A stretch of 64,000 nucleotides of DNA from Paragonimus skrjabini miyazakii (GCA_014338405.1 JTDE01000247.1:84965-148964), one strand, 5' to 3'. Positions 1 through 13,009 are shown, numbered from the stretch's first letter. The notes: generated by a model from the letters alone, not told the origin. Made by a program: numbers and translations.

Positions 1-1346
1 GTCTACCGTGTTCGTTGGGTTACCTTATAAAATAGAATATGATCATTGTTATCAGAGTTGTCAAGTATATCAGTATATGGAATCAGTTTTTATACGAAGA
101 TATTCAGCTTTACAGAGAGATTTTTTCTCATAAACATATGGCTAAAATACTTTCGGTCGAAAACACAGACTAAACGGGAATCCCGAATAAAGGACTTTTT
201 CCAATCCCCAGTCAGATTGATAGAGTCAACACATCGTGCACTGATCCAATGACTTATCACACACCCAGTAGACCTCAGAGAAGGATAAACAACTCAAGGG
301 CAAGTCATATCTGGGTTTCTGTACCCTTTTAACATTGTACAGTGACGATTGTGTTAAAACACACAAGCAATTTTGAACAACCATTGGTGTGTTGTGTTCG
401 AGAGGACACTAAAATGAGGCATAACTGTAGAGTATGCTGGCGAGGAATTGTAAGTTCGTGAGTAATACGGTTAGAGACCATTTTGAACGTCCCCTTGAGA
501 GTGGCTTGCCTAAATTAATCGGTTGCAGAGCAGACAGGTGCTTTCCGAGAATAACCAACCAGAAAGTACTCGGTAATGCCCTAGACAAACTTAACGACTC
601 CTTTGTTGGCTTAAATACAGTACAACGACACTTGAGTAGCAGCGGATTCTATTCCAATTCTGAGATTAGGAATGTATTGAGTACTAAGTAGTTGTTCATA
701 GTGTGGCGTTCTGTGAAGTCGAACCATAGCTATCATGACGGACGTCTCTATGTATAGAAAGCAAACGCTCAAACATGTGGTTTACTTCATATATACTCAT
801 TGCATGGGTGGGATGAGACACTACGTGTGTTCATTATGGACTAGCTATAGTAATCTGATCGAACAGGTGGAAGAATCCCAATGACTGACCGGTTCAACTT
901 CCTGTACATGTTTTCCGTTGGGGATGTCATTCTGGATGCGAAATGGCCCTGTGCGTATAAAGCAATTGAGTGTACTGATGGTATCATGTTTTGAAAAATT
1001 GCGCTTTATGTGGAGTATTAAGTATTCATTGTAGTAGATTGCAGCCATCTTGGATGTAGCCATTGGCTAGTTTAACGTACACTAGATCCAGTTCAATTTC
1101 ATAGGGAATTTCTACTATCACACAACGATCTTGTGCTCCAAGGACGTTTTGCTGATGTCATGGCAGCATTATCACCCAACCTTGTTTTATCTGACTGACA
1201 TTACGGGGACTGATGGTACCAAGTAAACAAGTGCATCATCTTAAACGAGTCAAAATTCCACAAGACGGAAGTCTTGGTTTAAGGGATTAAACAGACTGAC
1301 ACTAAACTGAAAATCACAATTATGGGAAGGTTGATTATCAGGGCAG
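1..1346. other. No recognisable gene or repeat
   Basis: Short open frames only (longest 85 codons at 434-691), with no motif that I recognise and no match to the repeats found elsewhere in this window. I see no tRNA-like arm, ribozyme core or splice-linked coding stretch. It lies on the 3' side of the minus-strand Penelope fragment that ends at 1347, so part of it may be unrecognised 3' sequence of that element; no hammerhead core was found here. Confidence 0.5.
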
Positions 1347-1799
1347 TCAGAGCGTCAACACAAATTGCTTTTGAACACACAGAGGAGGATTGTGACGTTG
1401 GATAACCAAAGCCTCGGCAAACTGGAGTATGCGTTTCCGGTTTCTCCGAAAAATCACCGAGAATGCGACAGGAACTTTGCCTCTGGGTCCCGTTTGGATT
1501 ATGTGTCTTGCAACTGATGAAGGTCGGTGTTGTCTGTCACCATTTATACAGGCGTCTGGTGATTCTAAATGAGTTTCCAGCCATTTGAAAATATGTGTAG
1601 TGGATAAGTGAGTATGCCCTCGAACTCCATCCACCAACAAATTAAAACGCCTCTTCTGAATATCAATCAAAATGTATTCCCGACAAGCATCGAACCAATA
1701 GAATGCGGTAGGGTTTAAAAACATACCGTATATTTCCAGCATTTTTTGAAAATGTGATAAGTAGTTAGTTCTAGTATAGGCCGGGACCAACAGCAGCAA
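1347..1799 (-). pseudogene. Penelope-like element, C-terminal part of the polyprotein (family A)
   Basis: A 150-codon open frame on the minus strand whose second half matches the end of Penelope-like element (PLE) proteins, downstream of the GIY-YIG endonuclease. Visible blocks are SVARHIIQTG near residues 94-103, AFSVIFRRNRKRILQFAEAL near 112-131 and LCVQKQF near 140-146, ending at a stop shortly after. PLE proteins carry RT followed by GIY-YIG endonuclease and mobilise the element by target-primed reverse transcription. The RT domain and the catalytic GIY-YIG tyrosines are not visible: the frame's first half is not PLE-like, so this is a 5'-truncated or frameshifted remnant. The C-terminal wording differs from the copies at 25270 and 30631, so it is a separate PLE family. 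Identification rests on motif recall, not a search. Confidence 0.7.
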
Positions 1800-2753
1800 C
1801 CATGAGAAAAAAGAAATGAAACGCTAGGTAGGCTCCAGCACACTAGGCGGCACTCAAAAGCGCGCCAAGCGAAGAGTGTGTATAACCTATGAATGCGTTA
1901 AACTACGCTCGATAAGGTCCGGGTTAAACAACCTTGAAGAATAGAATGACAGATGAGTCGTTAGGAAAAGAGCAAGCGTTCGGCTGCGTGCAATTAGTTG
2001 CACGACTGAAGAAAGTGGCACTGAGTTCGTATCGAACCTCCTATAGCAGACGTACACCTAACAGACAAGCGGATAAACACGGTTGCAGCCGGGATTCCTA
2101 CAGAATCCACGCGGTCGGTGGTAACTATACATGCTACTTGATATTAGCAGCTAGTCATCGGTTTGTCCTCCCCATATAGCTCATACTGCAGCTACACGAA
2201 TTATCAGAATGTACAAAATGTTACTCCGGAGAACACCCCATGACATGCGTCTTCCCATTGTTTTATTCAAGTACATTTATAAAAACGAACTGTTTCAAAG
2301 TACACCATTTATCTACCAGGAGGTTTACCATGGGAATTGTAGATTTTCAAAAGTTCTTGTAACAACAAATCGATAAGAACATCAGAGGAGTACGTCATCT
2401 AGCATAGGCTATTGGATTTCTCTTTCAGACTACCAGTAGTGTTCATACCTAGTTAGTAGGATGCTAATTTTGGTTACGTTATTTTTCTTTTAAACATGTC
2501 AGCCAATGAGAAAACCAATCAATAAACACATTCCTTCCACAGAATCAATGGAACTCTATCTACACCTGATGCACTTGGTTGGACTAAACGCCTTAATCCG
2601 ATGGGCGGAACAGCTGAATCAAGATTATAATAGCCCAGTTTTACGAAAATAGAGTCTGGTGAGTGGGGTATTTTATCAGTGTTCATGATAAAAAATTCCT
2701 GGCTGATTCTGTCAAACCAGTTAGTTTTGTGTAGATCCATTGCTGGTAAATTT
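1800..2753. other. No recognisable gene
   Basis: Only short open frames (81 codons at 1934-2179, 73 at 2519-2740), none with a known motif. The short string ctagtcatcggtttg near 2150 reappears with small changes near 48225, which hints at an old dispersed repeat, but the match is too short to define one. Confidence 0.4.
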
Positions 2754-2840
2754 CTATGGGAATGTAACAGCTGTGATCAGTTGTGGGTGATATTAAAATT
2801 GAAATAAACCAAATCCCCGACAACTGATCAGTATTCTAAA
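2754..2840 (+). repeat. Fragment of Penelope terminal repeat (variant 2)
   Basis: This stretch (ctatgggaatgtaacagct..., then caaatccccgacaactgatcagtattc) aligns with 19812-19890, where the same two blocks follow a hammerhead copy, and its first block also matches the palindrome at 61590. It is therefore an isolated piece of the PLE terminal region, without the ribozyme. Flanks on both sides show no PLE coding sequence. Confidence 0.5.
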
Positions 2841-5079
2841 TTTCCTAAACTTTGTTGAGGTCCACCACATAGAACAATACTGTCTAGGTTCAACTATGTG
2901 CTAAACGGCTAAGAAGAATTGTCTGTGTTTCTGGTTGAGCGATGAGGATCGTATTAATAATATCTCTACCAATGCCTGAGAGGTCAAGTTTATGAACGAT
3001 AGTATGTACTATCTGACGGAATTAATCATTAGAAGTTAGTAACCAATCCTACTTAAAATGTGCACTCGTAATGACAGTTCACAAACCAACAGTACAGAAA
3101 AGATGAAATGCAAAGTGCGTCAAAGTACCTGAGACCAGTTGGGTGGGAAGACAGAAAGAAAATATTGGATGATTAACCCGCATATTAGGCATGTGTAGAC
3201 AACCTCACACGCCTTCTGCTTATTCTGGTCGATTCTGCTAAGTTAACTTTCAGTTATTGAGGTTCACTTAGTCCTAAGTATGAGATGAAACAACTTTTCA
3301 TTGCCGCCTATAAAAATTTCAGTGATCGATAACGTTAAGATCATGATACTTGAAATAAAATTAAGTTTTATTTTACCCTAAGTAAATGTGTGTATTTCGG
3401 ATGGGGAAAGTGTGATATAATGACGAATAGGAACTTTGGCGCACAAACAGGCCTATTGCTGTGACAAATTCCCTAGTCTCCTTGTTTCAAAGTTCACGCG
3501 CAAACACAATATCGCCAGAGTAATGAGCATATTCTGAGCGGCTTAGAGAATCGAATTGGATTAGTACTGAGATAGTAACTCGGATATCAGTAGGCATTCT
3601 CAGAAAACTGACTATTATCTGTCATTAAGCTGATTCGTGGCTTGCAAGCAAACAGGACGTGAAGATCCGGAGGGCTCAGACAGTGAATCTAAAAGCCATG
3701 GAATATAGACATAAATAACTTTTGCATATGGGTCAAACGGTGCACACTGTTATGGTCCTTCCCCGTTATCTCCAAAGGTGATTGTGGTGAAAATCTATTC
3801 GATTCACCGTTTATCCAAAACCTGACACAATAGATCATCTAGCAATGAATCGACTCAATCACATGAGGGTTGGATGAACAGTTTCAAGTTTACATATTCC
3901 ATCAATCACCAAGTTCCCAGTTCTGTATTGCACCAACTGGAGTACAGATTGTGACATTGCATATGCCATTCAGATCACTCAATGACAGATTCCGATTTGT
4001 TTGATAATTTTGTACATCTGTAAATCTCAATTTTTATCTCATGAATAACAACTGCTTACTGTAACCAATCAGAGGTCTTGTCGGTATTACTTAAACGGTA
4101 AATTTCAATTCAATTAAGATTTCTAGATCAATTTGAAGTCCATAATTCCGAGCATTATATTGGTGCTCTCGGGGCCGATACTTTCACTGCTATTCAGATT
4201 TCTTCCATTTCAAGGTCTTTATTCACTTAGACCTAGATGACTTTCAGAGACTTTTGGCTCATGAGTTACGTTAATCAATTTTTCCACAATCATCGAACTG
4301 GCCATTGAAGTGAACTTCAGTTGCTCCCTGATCGCCAGCGACGTCCTTTACAATAACTGGTTGATCGACTAGAGTTATTCCAAATCATCTTCCGTTCCCG
4401 ACCAGCAGGTTGGCAAAGCTAACTAGGGTGACACACTGTAGATTATTGTGTCACTGTGGGATTCATGTTGTACATCCCTGAGCTGTAGCGTTGATTCCCA
4501 ATATATAAAGGTGATGTCGACCCCGACGATTAGCGTCCCATTCGCAACGGACCAGTACAGCCTTGTGGGGACTCCTCACGCCTTCTCCAGAGTCTTTCAA
4601 GTTCTTCGCCTGAGGAGTATCAGTAGGGCCGGCCTTGACTTCGGCCACTTTGGTCACGTCGTTTAAGAGGCTCCACACGTCTGCAATCCCGAATGACTAC
4701 AGCCACAGAATCTTCATATTTAATCGCGGATGCAGCATTAATAGTTGTGAGCAAGAGATGTGTGTGGCGAGATAGCTGCGTATATATTATATTGAAACAG
4801 ATGGCACAGATTTTATTGATACACAAAACAAAGGTTCATTTGCATAGAGTAAGATCCTTGTGCTACAATCACACAATCGATCGTAAGCTTGATTCCCAAT
4901 CTGAAAAGAAAACAGATTTGATAAAACATTAATCAGGAACGATAGAAAAACTGCAGTACAAAAGCCCTGGATATACAATCAGGGCAATAAACACTAAGGA
5001 GAGTCAGGACAAAGAACAAATCAGCCGTGATGACCATGTTTGACATTCATGGTGTTTGAATAAAACATACTGTGGAGGT
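2841..5079. other. No recognisable gene; one small hairpin
   Basis: No supported coding region. A short inverted repeat (gtgacaca at 4428-4435 with tgtgtcac at 4447-4454) precedes two overlapping ~70-codon frames on opposite strands at 4448-4678, which are probably chance. The GC level rises slightly at 4450-4680, possibly a piece of an unrecognised repeat. Nothing else stands out. Confidence 0.4.
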
Positions 5080-5239
5080 CATCATTATTATCATCGTCTT
5101 CATCATCAGTCATAAGCCTGGCAAGGTCCTGTAACTCGGGCCGCCGCTTATCTCAACAATGACGCGAGATGTCCTAAAAGAAGACGTCACTAAGAGGGTT
5201 AAAAATTAATACAAGAAAACTAAGCGGAAGAACTAGAAA

Positions 5240-6108
5240 TGGTATGGATACAGGTACGCCATTGACTACTACACACCGCCATTTCCGATAACATTTCTAA
5301 TCAGCAGTTTATGTGATCACAAGGACTCCGGCCAGGCAGGCGACACGTACCCTCTTTGTTCAGTGGAGCGGTCAGGGTCTTCATATCTCGTGACCACTTT
5401 GTTGGTTGGCCACTATCTGGTTTCATCCATCTGGTGGTGGTCTCAGTATGTAACACCCGATACGGTAAACGCTCACCTGGCGTACGGAGTAAATGACCAA
5501 ACCATTGCAGGCTGTGAAGCGTGTAACATACAAGCCCGCCGTTTTTACTTTGAATGTCCGTAACACTTGCGAACCGTCTTTGGGACAATTTGCAGACGGC
5601 GGGGGCAACGTTCTTCTGAAGTGGGGGTTCCAGTAAAAGCACTGTAAAATGGAAGCAACACAAACAAGCATGAACCAGAGGCTCAGTAAGCCATGCACAC
5701 GACTTACACGAACGAAAACTAAAACGGCGCCAACAACAGCACGCTCTGTCACATCACTAAAATTCAATTCCTGAGTGCTTGCTTGTTTCGACTGCGCTTT
5801 ATTGAAGCGATCAGTTGACCAGTTGATTACGCACCCTGAGCGTTCCGGAATACGTGTCGGCGAACGGCCACATTGCTCACGTTATCAGTCCATTTAATGT
5901 GGGCCAATTGGCGAAGACAACGATGGTCAAACACAGCAAGCTTGTTGACGTCTTCCTTGCGAACAGATCACGTTTCCGAACCACAGAGCGAAATGGAACG
6001 CATAAAAGCATTATCTACCCTTCCTTTCAGCGACAACCGAACATCTTTTCGATGTCACAGATGACGTGGTTTGGCAAAGACAACTCATGCCCTTGCTATC
6101 CTCGCTGA
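5240..6108 (-). pseudogene. LINE ORF C-terminal half with internal insertion
   Basis: On the minus strand, continuing from the RT: VVFAKPRHL, HRKDVRLSLKGRV, LAVFDHRCLR near 5880-6108, then after an unrelated stretch LQWFGHLLRTPGERLPYRVL, WSRDMKTLTAPL and CRLPG in the frame 5301-5663. These blocks are the conserved post-RT part of this trematode LINE family and match the second copy at 60570-61250 almost block for block (KDVRLPLKGKVYNACVRS, KTLTAPLSKVGRCRLPG). In the intact order the FDHRCLR and RLRW-type blocks lie close together, so the stretch 5566-5845 is an insertion. Stops are present within the segment 5850-6108. Confidence 0.8.
5566..5845. other. Insertion inside the LINE copy
   Basis: About 280 bases, richer in GC than the surroundings, separating two LINE blocks that are normally adjacent. 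It does not match LINE copy 2 or any repeat in this window. No clear target-site duplication was spotted at its edges, and boundaries are approximate. It may be a further short element or diverged LINE sequence with a rearrangement. Confidence 0.45.
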
Positions 6109-7395
6109 TACCTCATCAGCAATATTGCAAGCTGACGAGATACTATAACCCAAACATGTGAAACTGTCCACAGTCTCAAGCGGAGTACCTACAACGAAGA
6201 AAGTAGGAGTGGGAACGCCCCAGTCTTGAGGCAGCACTTTGCACTTTGAAGGTGCAAAGTGCATCCCATACAAACCAGCCTGGTCACTAACCTTGTTCAG
6301 CATGGTCTGCTTGTCTTCGGCAGAGGACAATGTCGTCCGGATACTCCAGATCGGTCAATCTAGCACCAGGAAGAAGCTCAACACCAAGCCCACTGGACTC
6401 CTGAAGCGCACCCTCCAGAATGTCGTCCATGACAAAATTGAACAGGAGGGGGGAAATCAAACACCCCTGACGAACACCACTGGAAATGATGAACGCCCGA
6501 GACAGTTGTCCATAAACTCTCACCCTGCTTGCAGAATGGGCATACAGTGATCTCAACAGATTCACGTATTCCCCTGGTACTCCCTTGCGAAGAAGACAGC
6601 TGCAGAGAACGTTACGAGCAACTGAATCGAAAGTAGCTTTCAAGTCCAAAAAGACCATGACCGTCGGCTGCAAGAGTGCCGATGTTTCAAAAGCCGTCAC
6701 TAGGTGAAATGTGGTCAACGAACCCTCAACCGGATCAGAATCCTGCTTTCTGAGCTTAGTGAGCCGACGTAAAATGAGGGCAGTCAGTAACTTGGACGCA
6801 ACAGACAAAACTGATGCCTCTGTGGTTGCCACATAGACTTCGGGTCCCTTTTTTAAAAACGGAAACTATTGTTGATAGACATCAATCACGCGGTACTTCT
6901 TCGGATCCTAATCCTTCTGAAGGAGTTTTGTCAGTTCTGAAATCAACCTCTCCTCACCATCCTTGAAAAGAAAAGGTGGTCTGGTCCAGAAGCCTTGTTA
7001 CGCTTCAATAACTTAAATTCCAGGGCCACTTCTGTTTCCAACGAAGAGCTTTCTGAAACGCAGTAACTGATCATTCGGATCCTGTCCTCCATATGGTCTG
7101 GCTGAGGCCAGCCTAATTGTTCTTCAAAATGCAGGTATGGAGGTATCACTAAGGAAATGAGTAAATCCAGCTCGGATAGAAGTAAAGCATAAGGGCGTTC
7201 GATTACATAGCTGTACTCCGAATGACTAATTGGAACAGCATAAAACCATTTACACGACCTCGAATATGTCACAAAAATGTGAGCCGTAAGACCCCCCATC
7301 TCACTTCGAACAGCTGAGATTCGATCATGCCTATAGGTTCGCATAACCTCGATGATTACGCCGGCCCCGACCCTGGTTAAAGCGATGCTGCACAA
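6085..7395 (-). pseudogene. LINE reverse transcriptase domain, frameshifted
   Basis: Reverse transcriptase that would copy element RNA at a nicked target. Read on the minus strand: a pre-RT block LLKRNKASGPDHL (6943-7395 frame), a finger block FKKGTRS...RGIS (about 6840-6880, in another frame), motif A FLDLKATFDSV, motif B SSGVRQGCLISPLLFNFVMD and motif C LEYPDDIVL in the 181-codon frame 6287-6832, then MHFAPSKCKVLPQDW and a CLGYSISSA block in the frame 6085-6330. The usual catalytic YADD box reads YPDD; both aspartates remain. At least three frame changes occur (near 6940, 6840 and 6310), so no full-length product is possible. The assignment to non-LTR RT is firm; the clade is not. Confidence 0.88.
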
Positions 7396-8488
7396 TTTAT
7401 GCTGACTACCTCGTTAGATGATGTGTCTTCACTTATAATTATGGCTTCCAGCTTGAAGCAGACGTCAACGGAAGCGTCGTATGAGGAACACCATTCTTCT
7501 TTTCGACTATTTTTCAAAGTTATCTATTCCGATTACTTTCATATTCCACTGCATACATGCATCTGATTGCTCCCAATAGCATTCTTCGATTGCCCATGTT
7601 CTGCACGTTGAGTAACCACTGCCGGCAGATGACTGTTGCGTTAGTTGCTGCGTTGCGGTGTCATTGATGTTCTGAAAATGAGACTAAGAGATTCACTGAT
7701 TCACATCCAAACCAGATTATTCGATGGGCAAAAATTTGTGATATATTGTGTTCTGGCGCGAGGTTGCTGGGTTCTACAGACGTTCATCAAAAACTATACT
7801 GTCTACCTCAGATTGTTGCAGTGACTGCATAAAGGTGATTATGTTCGATCTCATCAATGCTACATTAAACAATAAATGATTAGCTGATCACGTTGCACGG
7901 TGCGGCAACTCTCATAGCTCACGTTGTGCTTAAAGTTCACTGCCTTCTCCCAGACGCATTGTACATTCGCGTGAATCGAGCGGTTTGCCGTCGTAACTTT
8001 CAGTTGTATATATGACCTTTGACGAACACCATCAGTCTCCCAGTCACGATTTTTCACGCTACAGAGGATTTTTTCAGTGCTTTGTTCGATTCAATTGAAG
8101 GCCGTCACCGTTGTACATGTGGCCCAGCAAGAAATCCGCGATAGTTACCGATCTGGAATGTACGTACTTAAAAGTGCAATGATTCGAGTTCGAGACCTAT
8201 GTACTTTTCCTGTCTGGTCCGCACTGTCTGAACATTACTGTCTGTCTATCCAACCGTTTACCTTGTTCACGAGTATGCACAATTCGCTGTAACTGACACC
8301 TTGGTCGCTAACTTTAGTTTGCAAACTGTTCAGACAATCACGACCTATGGGAGAGGCCTCAAGTTGCATGCAGAAAGGTATCCATACACAAGAAAAATGC
8401 TAGTGGTCCATTGCTTTTTTGGAGAAGTTCTCGCGGAAATATACTTTCTTTCTCTGACATTATGTCCATACGTGTGAAAGTGCTACTT
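7396..8488. other. No recognisable gene
   Basis: Upstream flank of the LINE on the minus strand. It would hold the endonuclease and ORF1 of a full-length element, but I see no matching motif. Open frames are 65-71 codons and unconvincing. Confidence 0.4.
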
Positions 8489-8510
8489 CCCTGACCAGAC
8501 ACGGTCAGGG
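8489..8510. repeat. Perfect 8-bp inverted repeat (hairpin)
   Basis: ccctgacc and ggtcaggg are perfect reverse complements separated by six bases (agacac). No T-run follows and this is not a bacterial context, so a terminator reading is not warranted. It may be a chance palindrome or the end of an unidentified element. Confidence 0.5.
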
Positions 8511-11500
8511 TCCCGAACCTATCAAGCTAAACGTAAGTAAATTGATTCATGTAAGTAGCCACGTAACATATTTATACTTGAGCAAAATACACATCTGATC
8601 GGTGAGGGTAGTTTGTTTGTCCCGCCGTGGGATTCATCTTTGGGAAGTTCTGACTTACATTTATAGAACTTCGATGCTTTCACATCAAGAGGTATTCGCA
8701 TTGAAACATCCAGATAATCTGTCAGTTGGTGGACCAAACTGTTGTGTGCCTACAACCATCCATTGAATGATAGCGGAAGCGGTTGTGAGTGGTTAACCTT
8801 GCGGCACCATGCTTGCTTCCCACGATGACTTGTTTCCCCACTCCCTGAACAATTTCACTGCAGAGTTTCAATCCAGCTTCATACAACCTTAAAGCAAGGA
8901 TGTACTTCGGCGGACACAGTTCAGAACTCGAAATTGTTATCTGGGGGGGGGGGTGAGAATTGAATTAAGTCAATATAAAATGTCCATCGTATTCCTGTGA
9001 ATCAAGGTTGGGTGGCCACCTAGGTCGCTCGACTTAGATCTTCATATCTTTTCGTCTGCAAACACTTGGAACAGAACACCTACAGATCGAATGACCTCAA
9101 ATCAATGAGAAGCCATTAAGGATAGACTATTGCCTGTGTCTGAAGTGACAATTGTAGGAAATCACGTAACCATCTTCCCCGAAGTATAACACCACCTCCA
9201 TGGATCTGTCTAAATAGAACGGATAGTGGAAACTCACTCATGTTTTTAACAATGATTTTAAAAATGTGTTGAAAGCAGTTTAATCTTGCTATGCTTAGTG
9301 AAACTGATAACAAATGGGTAATTTACGATAACTGAGATTGCATTAATCGAAAGTGCACATAGTTATCGTGTACAGTAGATAACAGATGAGTAGATGCAGA
9401 CAAAGCAAATAGGAAGATGGAGGTAAGTCATTCGCTTCAATATTAACAGTTAGTCATATTTCGTTTAAAACGGTGCTCCGTTGTGGACAATTGTTTGAGA
9501 ATTTCCCTCACTATGTTGACATAGAAAAATAGGGTCAGGTCATATTGCAAGTGATAACAAAAAGACGACATGAATATTCCGATACTCAGTGGCGTAGCTG
9601 AACGCAATCGGCTGATATGTTCAAAGCTCATAACAGATGAATAACAGACAATACGAGAAATCAAACTGGCTAGCACTGAGGGAAATCGGTTCAAATGGCG
9701 AAGAATAATAGGTAAAAACTTGTGACAAATAAACGGAACGAGTTAAAAATACACAAATCGTTTTAGTGTCAATATCGATGCGTTTTCTGGTTCAGAAATG
9801 TGAAAGGATGATTGACCGAGCAACATTCACCCGACTTTTCCTTTCTGCATGTCCAGGTTGCGGTTGTACCAGTCTGTTGGAACACGGAACTAAACTACTG
9901 AACTGTATATTGTGTAACAGCTGATCATATTTCAAATTGTGGTAGAATATCACAATATTTGGGAAATGTAGTAAGGTTCAATTGATACTATCAAAAAGTT
10001 TAAAAACGTTGTTTTTTCCTCTATGAATTCGACGATCCCAGATTATTTATAACATATGCAGTCGAATGATCATCTTCATTTAGTCTTGGATTTTTTCCTA
10101 AAGTGGTTAGCAGTTACACTCATAAATACCCCCCCCCCCGCTTATCGGAATAAGGTAGGCAGCTAACTCTAGAGTTGTTCATTATTATTCCTTCCTATCT
10201 CCCTCTCTCTGGACAACTAATTTGTTCATAACGTTATACTGTTATTTTAATGCTCGGTCAAACTTGTTTGAACTTTAGTGCGACTGTCTGTCTTGGTATC
10301 GAAAGCAATAAAGCGCTGGAAATTTACACAATACCTCAAAGATAAAAAACCACCGATCACACGAGTCATCTGTTCAATGAACTGGTACAAGTATATATTA
10401 CGGGGAATAGAATGACGTGCTATTCACATGTTTGAAATGAAAAACTCAAACAGCCGGATTGTCGAGGTTCTCAAATTTTTCACAAATTGCAAACAGGATG
10501 ATGAATTTCCTGTCAATGTGATACTGAAAGTTAAAGTAGAATTATTACGAAAAAGTAAGGGGAGATTACTATACCATAAATAATGGGATAGTGTCTTGAT
10601 TGCTTGCTGGAGTACGATTGGAGTATTGGATTTCAACTTGCGCTCAGAACGATCACCTAAGTTCGGTGGAAACTGAACCATTTGGAATGGCGGCAGCTAG
10701 AAAACATGATCATGGTCGAATGTACTTGATAATTAACAAATAAATATGACAGATATATATTGCACGTTATCACACAGTTGTTGATCGTGTATAAAACTTG
10801 CTGTCTGATTGTACAGCGAAGATCAGTAGTGATATTGCACGGGTACAAAACGACGTCATGGTTGGTGCTCTGCGCTTATGATTTTGATTAGATTGAATCG
10901 TATTTCTGAATTGTGGCCTGAACAACAATGGCTTTCGATGAAACCACAGCAGAAAAGCATTTGTCCGTTTCGATCATTCACAACTTTCCACAGTGTCACA
11001 CTAAATTGGAACTATTTCGAAGTCATTTTTACAAAGGATTATAATTTAAAGCTCATTTGTTCGGAGATTATTTTATACGGTAATCTGACTGTACAGGTCT
11101 ACCATCAGGCTATCAATCACGGATTCAAACTGTTATTATCACATAACGGTAAGAGATAACGAGTTCGTAATTGTTAGATAGGTAATACAATGTTTGAGTT
11201 GAACGATAACATAGATTTTCCGGAATTTTAGCTACCACGTAGAATAAGTCAACCGAGTCAACTCTGGCAAGCTATGTCAACCGCGTTATCGAAGTTTTGC
11301 CTCGCCCCCAACCGACGGATTGGTTCAACCTCTCTCTCACACAGTTGCTTTTGTATGCGTTTGGGTATATCCTATAATACATGAGCAGAAGCATCGGCAG
11401 GATATATCAGACCACTATGCACTCACTCTGTGAAACAAATTTCTCAAAGCACAGAGGATAGACGCAAGTTCGTCCATCTTTAAAGCACGTGATCCTAACA

Positions 11501-12518
11501 AATTCGCTGATTGCAGGCCGCTTGCATTTTTGCCGGTCGTCTCAAATTTCGCAAGTAGCCTGACGAATGTCCAGTTACGTGGACATTTTATTCGATCAGC
11601 ACTGTTGCCTGACAACCGGCATGGGTGTCTAAGGGAATTTACATAAGAAACGAGTTTGCCTCTTGTTCAGATAGAATGAACCAAAACCTTTAATAAAAAG
11701 AAACTAGCTAATTTTATTTCTAGATTTTTCTAGTCTACGTGACCGAGCCAACCACGTGACAATGTGACTGGGGCTTCATCAGTACGATATAGCTGATTCC
11801 ATCCTCCTATGGTTCACCAATCACCTTCACAATCGTCGTTTCACTAATGAAATCGGTGAAGCATTTAACGATTGATATCGTACGGATGGTAGTATTGTCA
11901 TTGTATTCTCGATCAAAATCTCACTGTTTGCCAATTCCCCAAAGCTAGTGTGTATAGACAACGATATGATTTAGCATATTGTAAGACAGTACAGCTCTGT
12001 TTTTCAAACTGCATTGAATTCCCTTTGATAAGTAATCAGCTGGGTACGACTTTCCGTGAAACAGGCAAGTGAACAACTCACAACTTATACGCAGACTTGA
12101 CGTACACATTCAGGATACCAACGGCTTGGTTACTGAGTTCCAGTTCACACTGCTGTTTGTTCCAAACCGAAGTAGCTTACAGCATGTATAATGAGCTGTG
12201 ATTGGGTTTTCTTACTGTTCGATTCCGTATGAGCTTTCTTCGATTTATTTCTGAAGTCTGTGAGAAAATCCGGACGTCCGTATTCACTGTAAAGTTCCAG
12301 CGTCATATGGAACTAAATTCAAAATTGGACGATCCTATTCCAACTGCTTTAATCTAAATAGATCCTCTAGGAATGTGAACTAATTTGCCATATCTTGACA
12401 ACATTGTCTCATCGACAGTCGTCCATTCCGAGAAGGCATTTGTATTATGCACACTATTCTTCGTTTCCAGAAGGTAAGTCAATGGCATTTATGAAAACAG
12501 AATAGAACCGGCTAAATA
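8511..12518. other. No recognisable gene; two mononucleotide runs
   Basis: About 4 kb without a supported gene. Open frames stay below 95 codons (the longest, 10878-11159, has no known motif). It contains an 11-base G run (8943-8953) and an 11-base C run (10129-10139). No hammerhead core, tRNA-like arm or RT motif was found here. Confidence 0.45.
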
Positions 12519-12984
12519 NNNNNNNNNNNNNNNNNNNNNNNNNNNNNNNNNNNNNNNNNNNNNNNNNNNNNNNNNNNNNNNNNNNNNNNNNNNNNNNNNN
12601 NNNNNNNNNNNNNNNNNNNNNNNNNNNNNNNNNNNNNNNNNNNNNNNNNNNNNNNNNNNNNNNNNNNNNNNNNNNNNNNNNNNNNNNNNNNNNNNNNNNN
12701 NNNNNNNNNNNNNNNNNNNNNNNNNNNNNNNNNNNNNNNNNNNNNNNNNNNNNNNNNNNNNNNNNNNNNNNNNNNNNNNNNNNNNNNNNNNNNNNNNNNN
12801 NNNNNNNNNNNNNNNNNNNNNNNNNNNNNNNNNNNNNNNNNNNNNNNNNNNNNNNNNNNNNNNNNNNNNNNNNNNNNNNNNNNNNNNNNNNNNNNNNNNN
12901 NNNNNNNNNNNNNNNNNNNNNNNNNNNNNNNNNNNNNNNNNNNNNNNNNNNNNNNNNNNNNNNNNNNNNNNNNNNNNNNNNNNN
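12519..12984. other. Assembly gap (466 N)
   Basis: Run of N. It lies 25 bases before a long (AT)n tract, the likely reason why the assembly breaks. Open frames that cross the gap are artefacts. Confidence 0.99.
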
Positions 12985-13007
12985 CTGTTCATGCCAGTCG
13001 TTATCAT

Positions 13008-13009
<2 letters not shown>

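Larger units (their letters stand above)
5080..7395 (-). mobile_element. Non-LTR (LINE) retrotransposon, truncated and decayed, copy 1
   Basis: Minus-strand non-LTR retrotransposon in which the order N-side of RT (6943-7395), RT palm (6287-6832), thumb/connector (6085-6330), C-terminal half (5300-6108) and 3' end is preserved across several frames. The 3' end matches two other copies in this window (54120-54406 and 60436-61140), all ending in a short ATG-repeat or degenerate ATG-rich tail; here the tail is around 5081-5110. No endonuclease domain was found upstream, so it is 5'-truncated. The clade (RTE-like or CR1-like) cannot be settled without a tree. Frameshifts, stops and an insertion (5566-5845) show that it is dead. 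Confidence 0.85.

Noticed and set aside
4448..4678. Overlapping ~70-codon frames on both strands as a small gene
   Set aside because: Short, overlapping, no motif; likely a GC-richer stretch that is open by chance.
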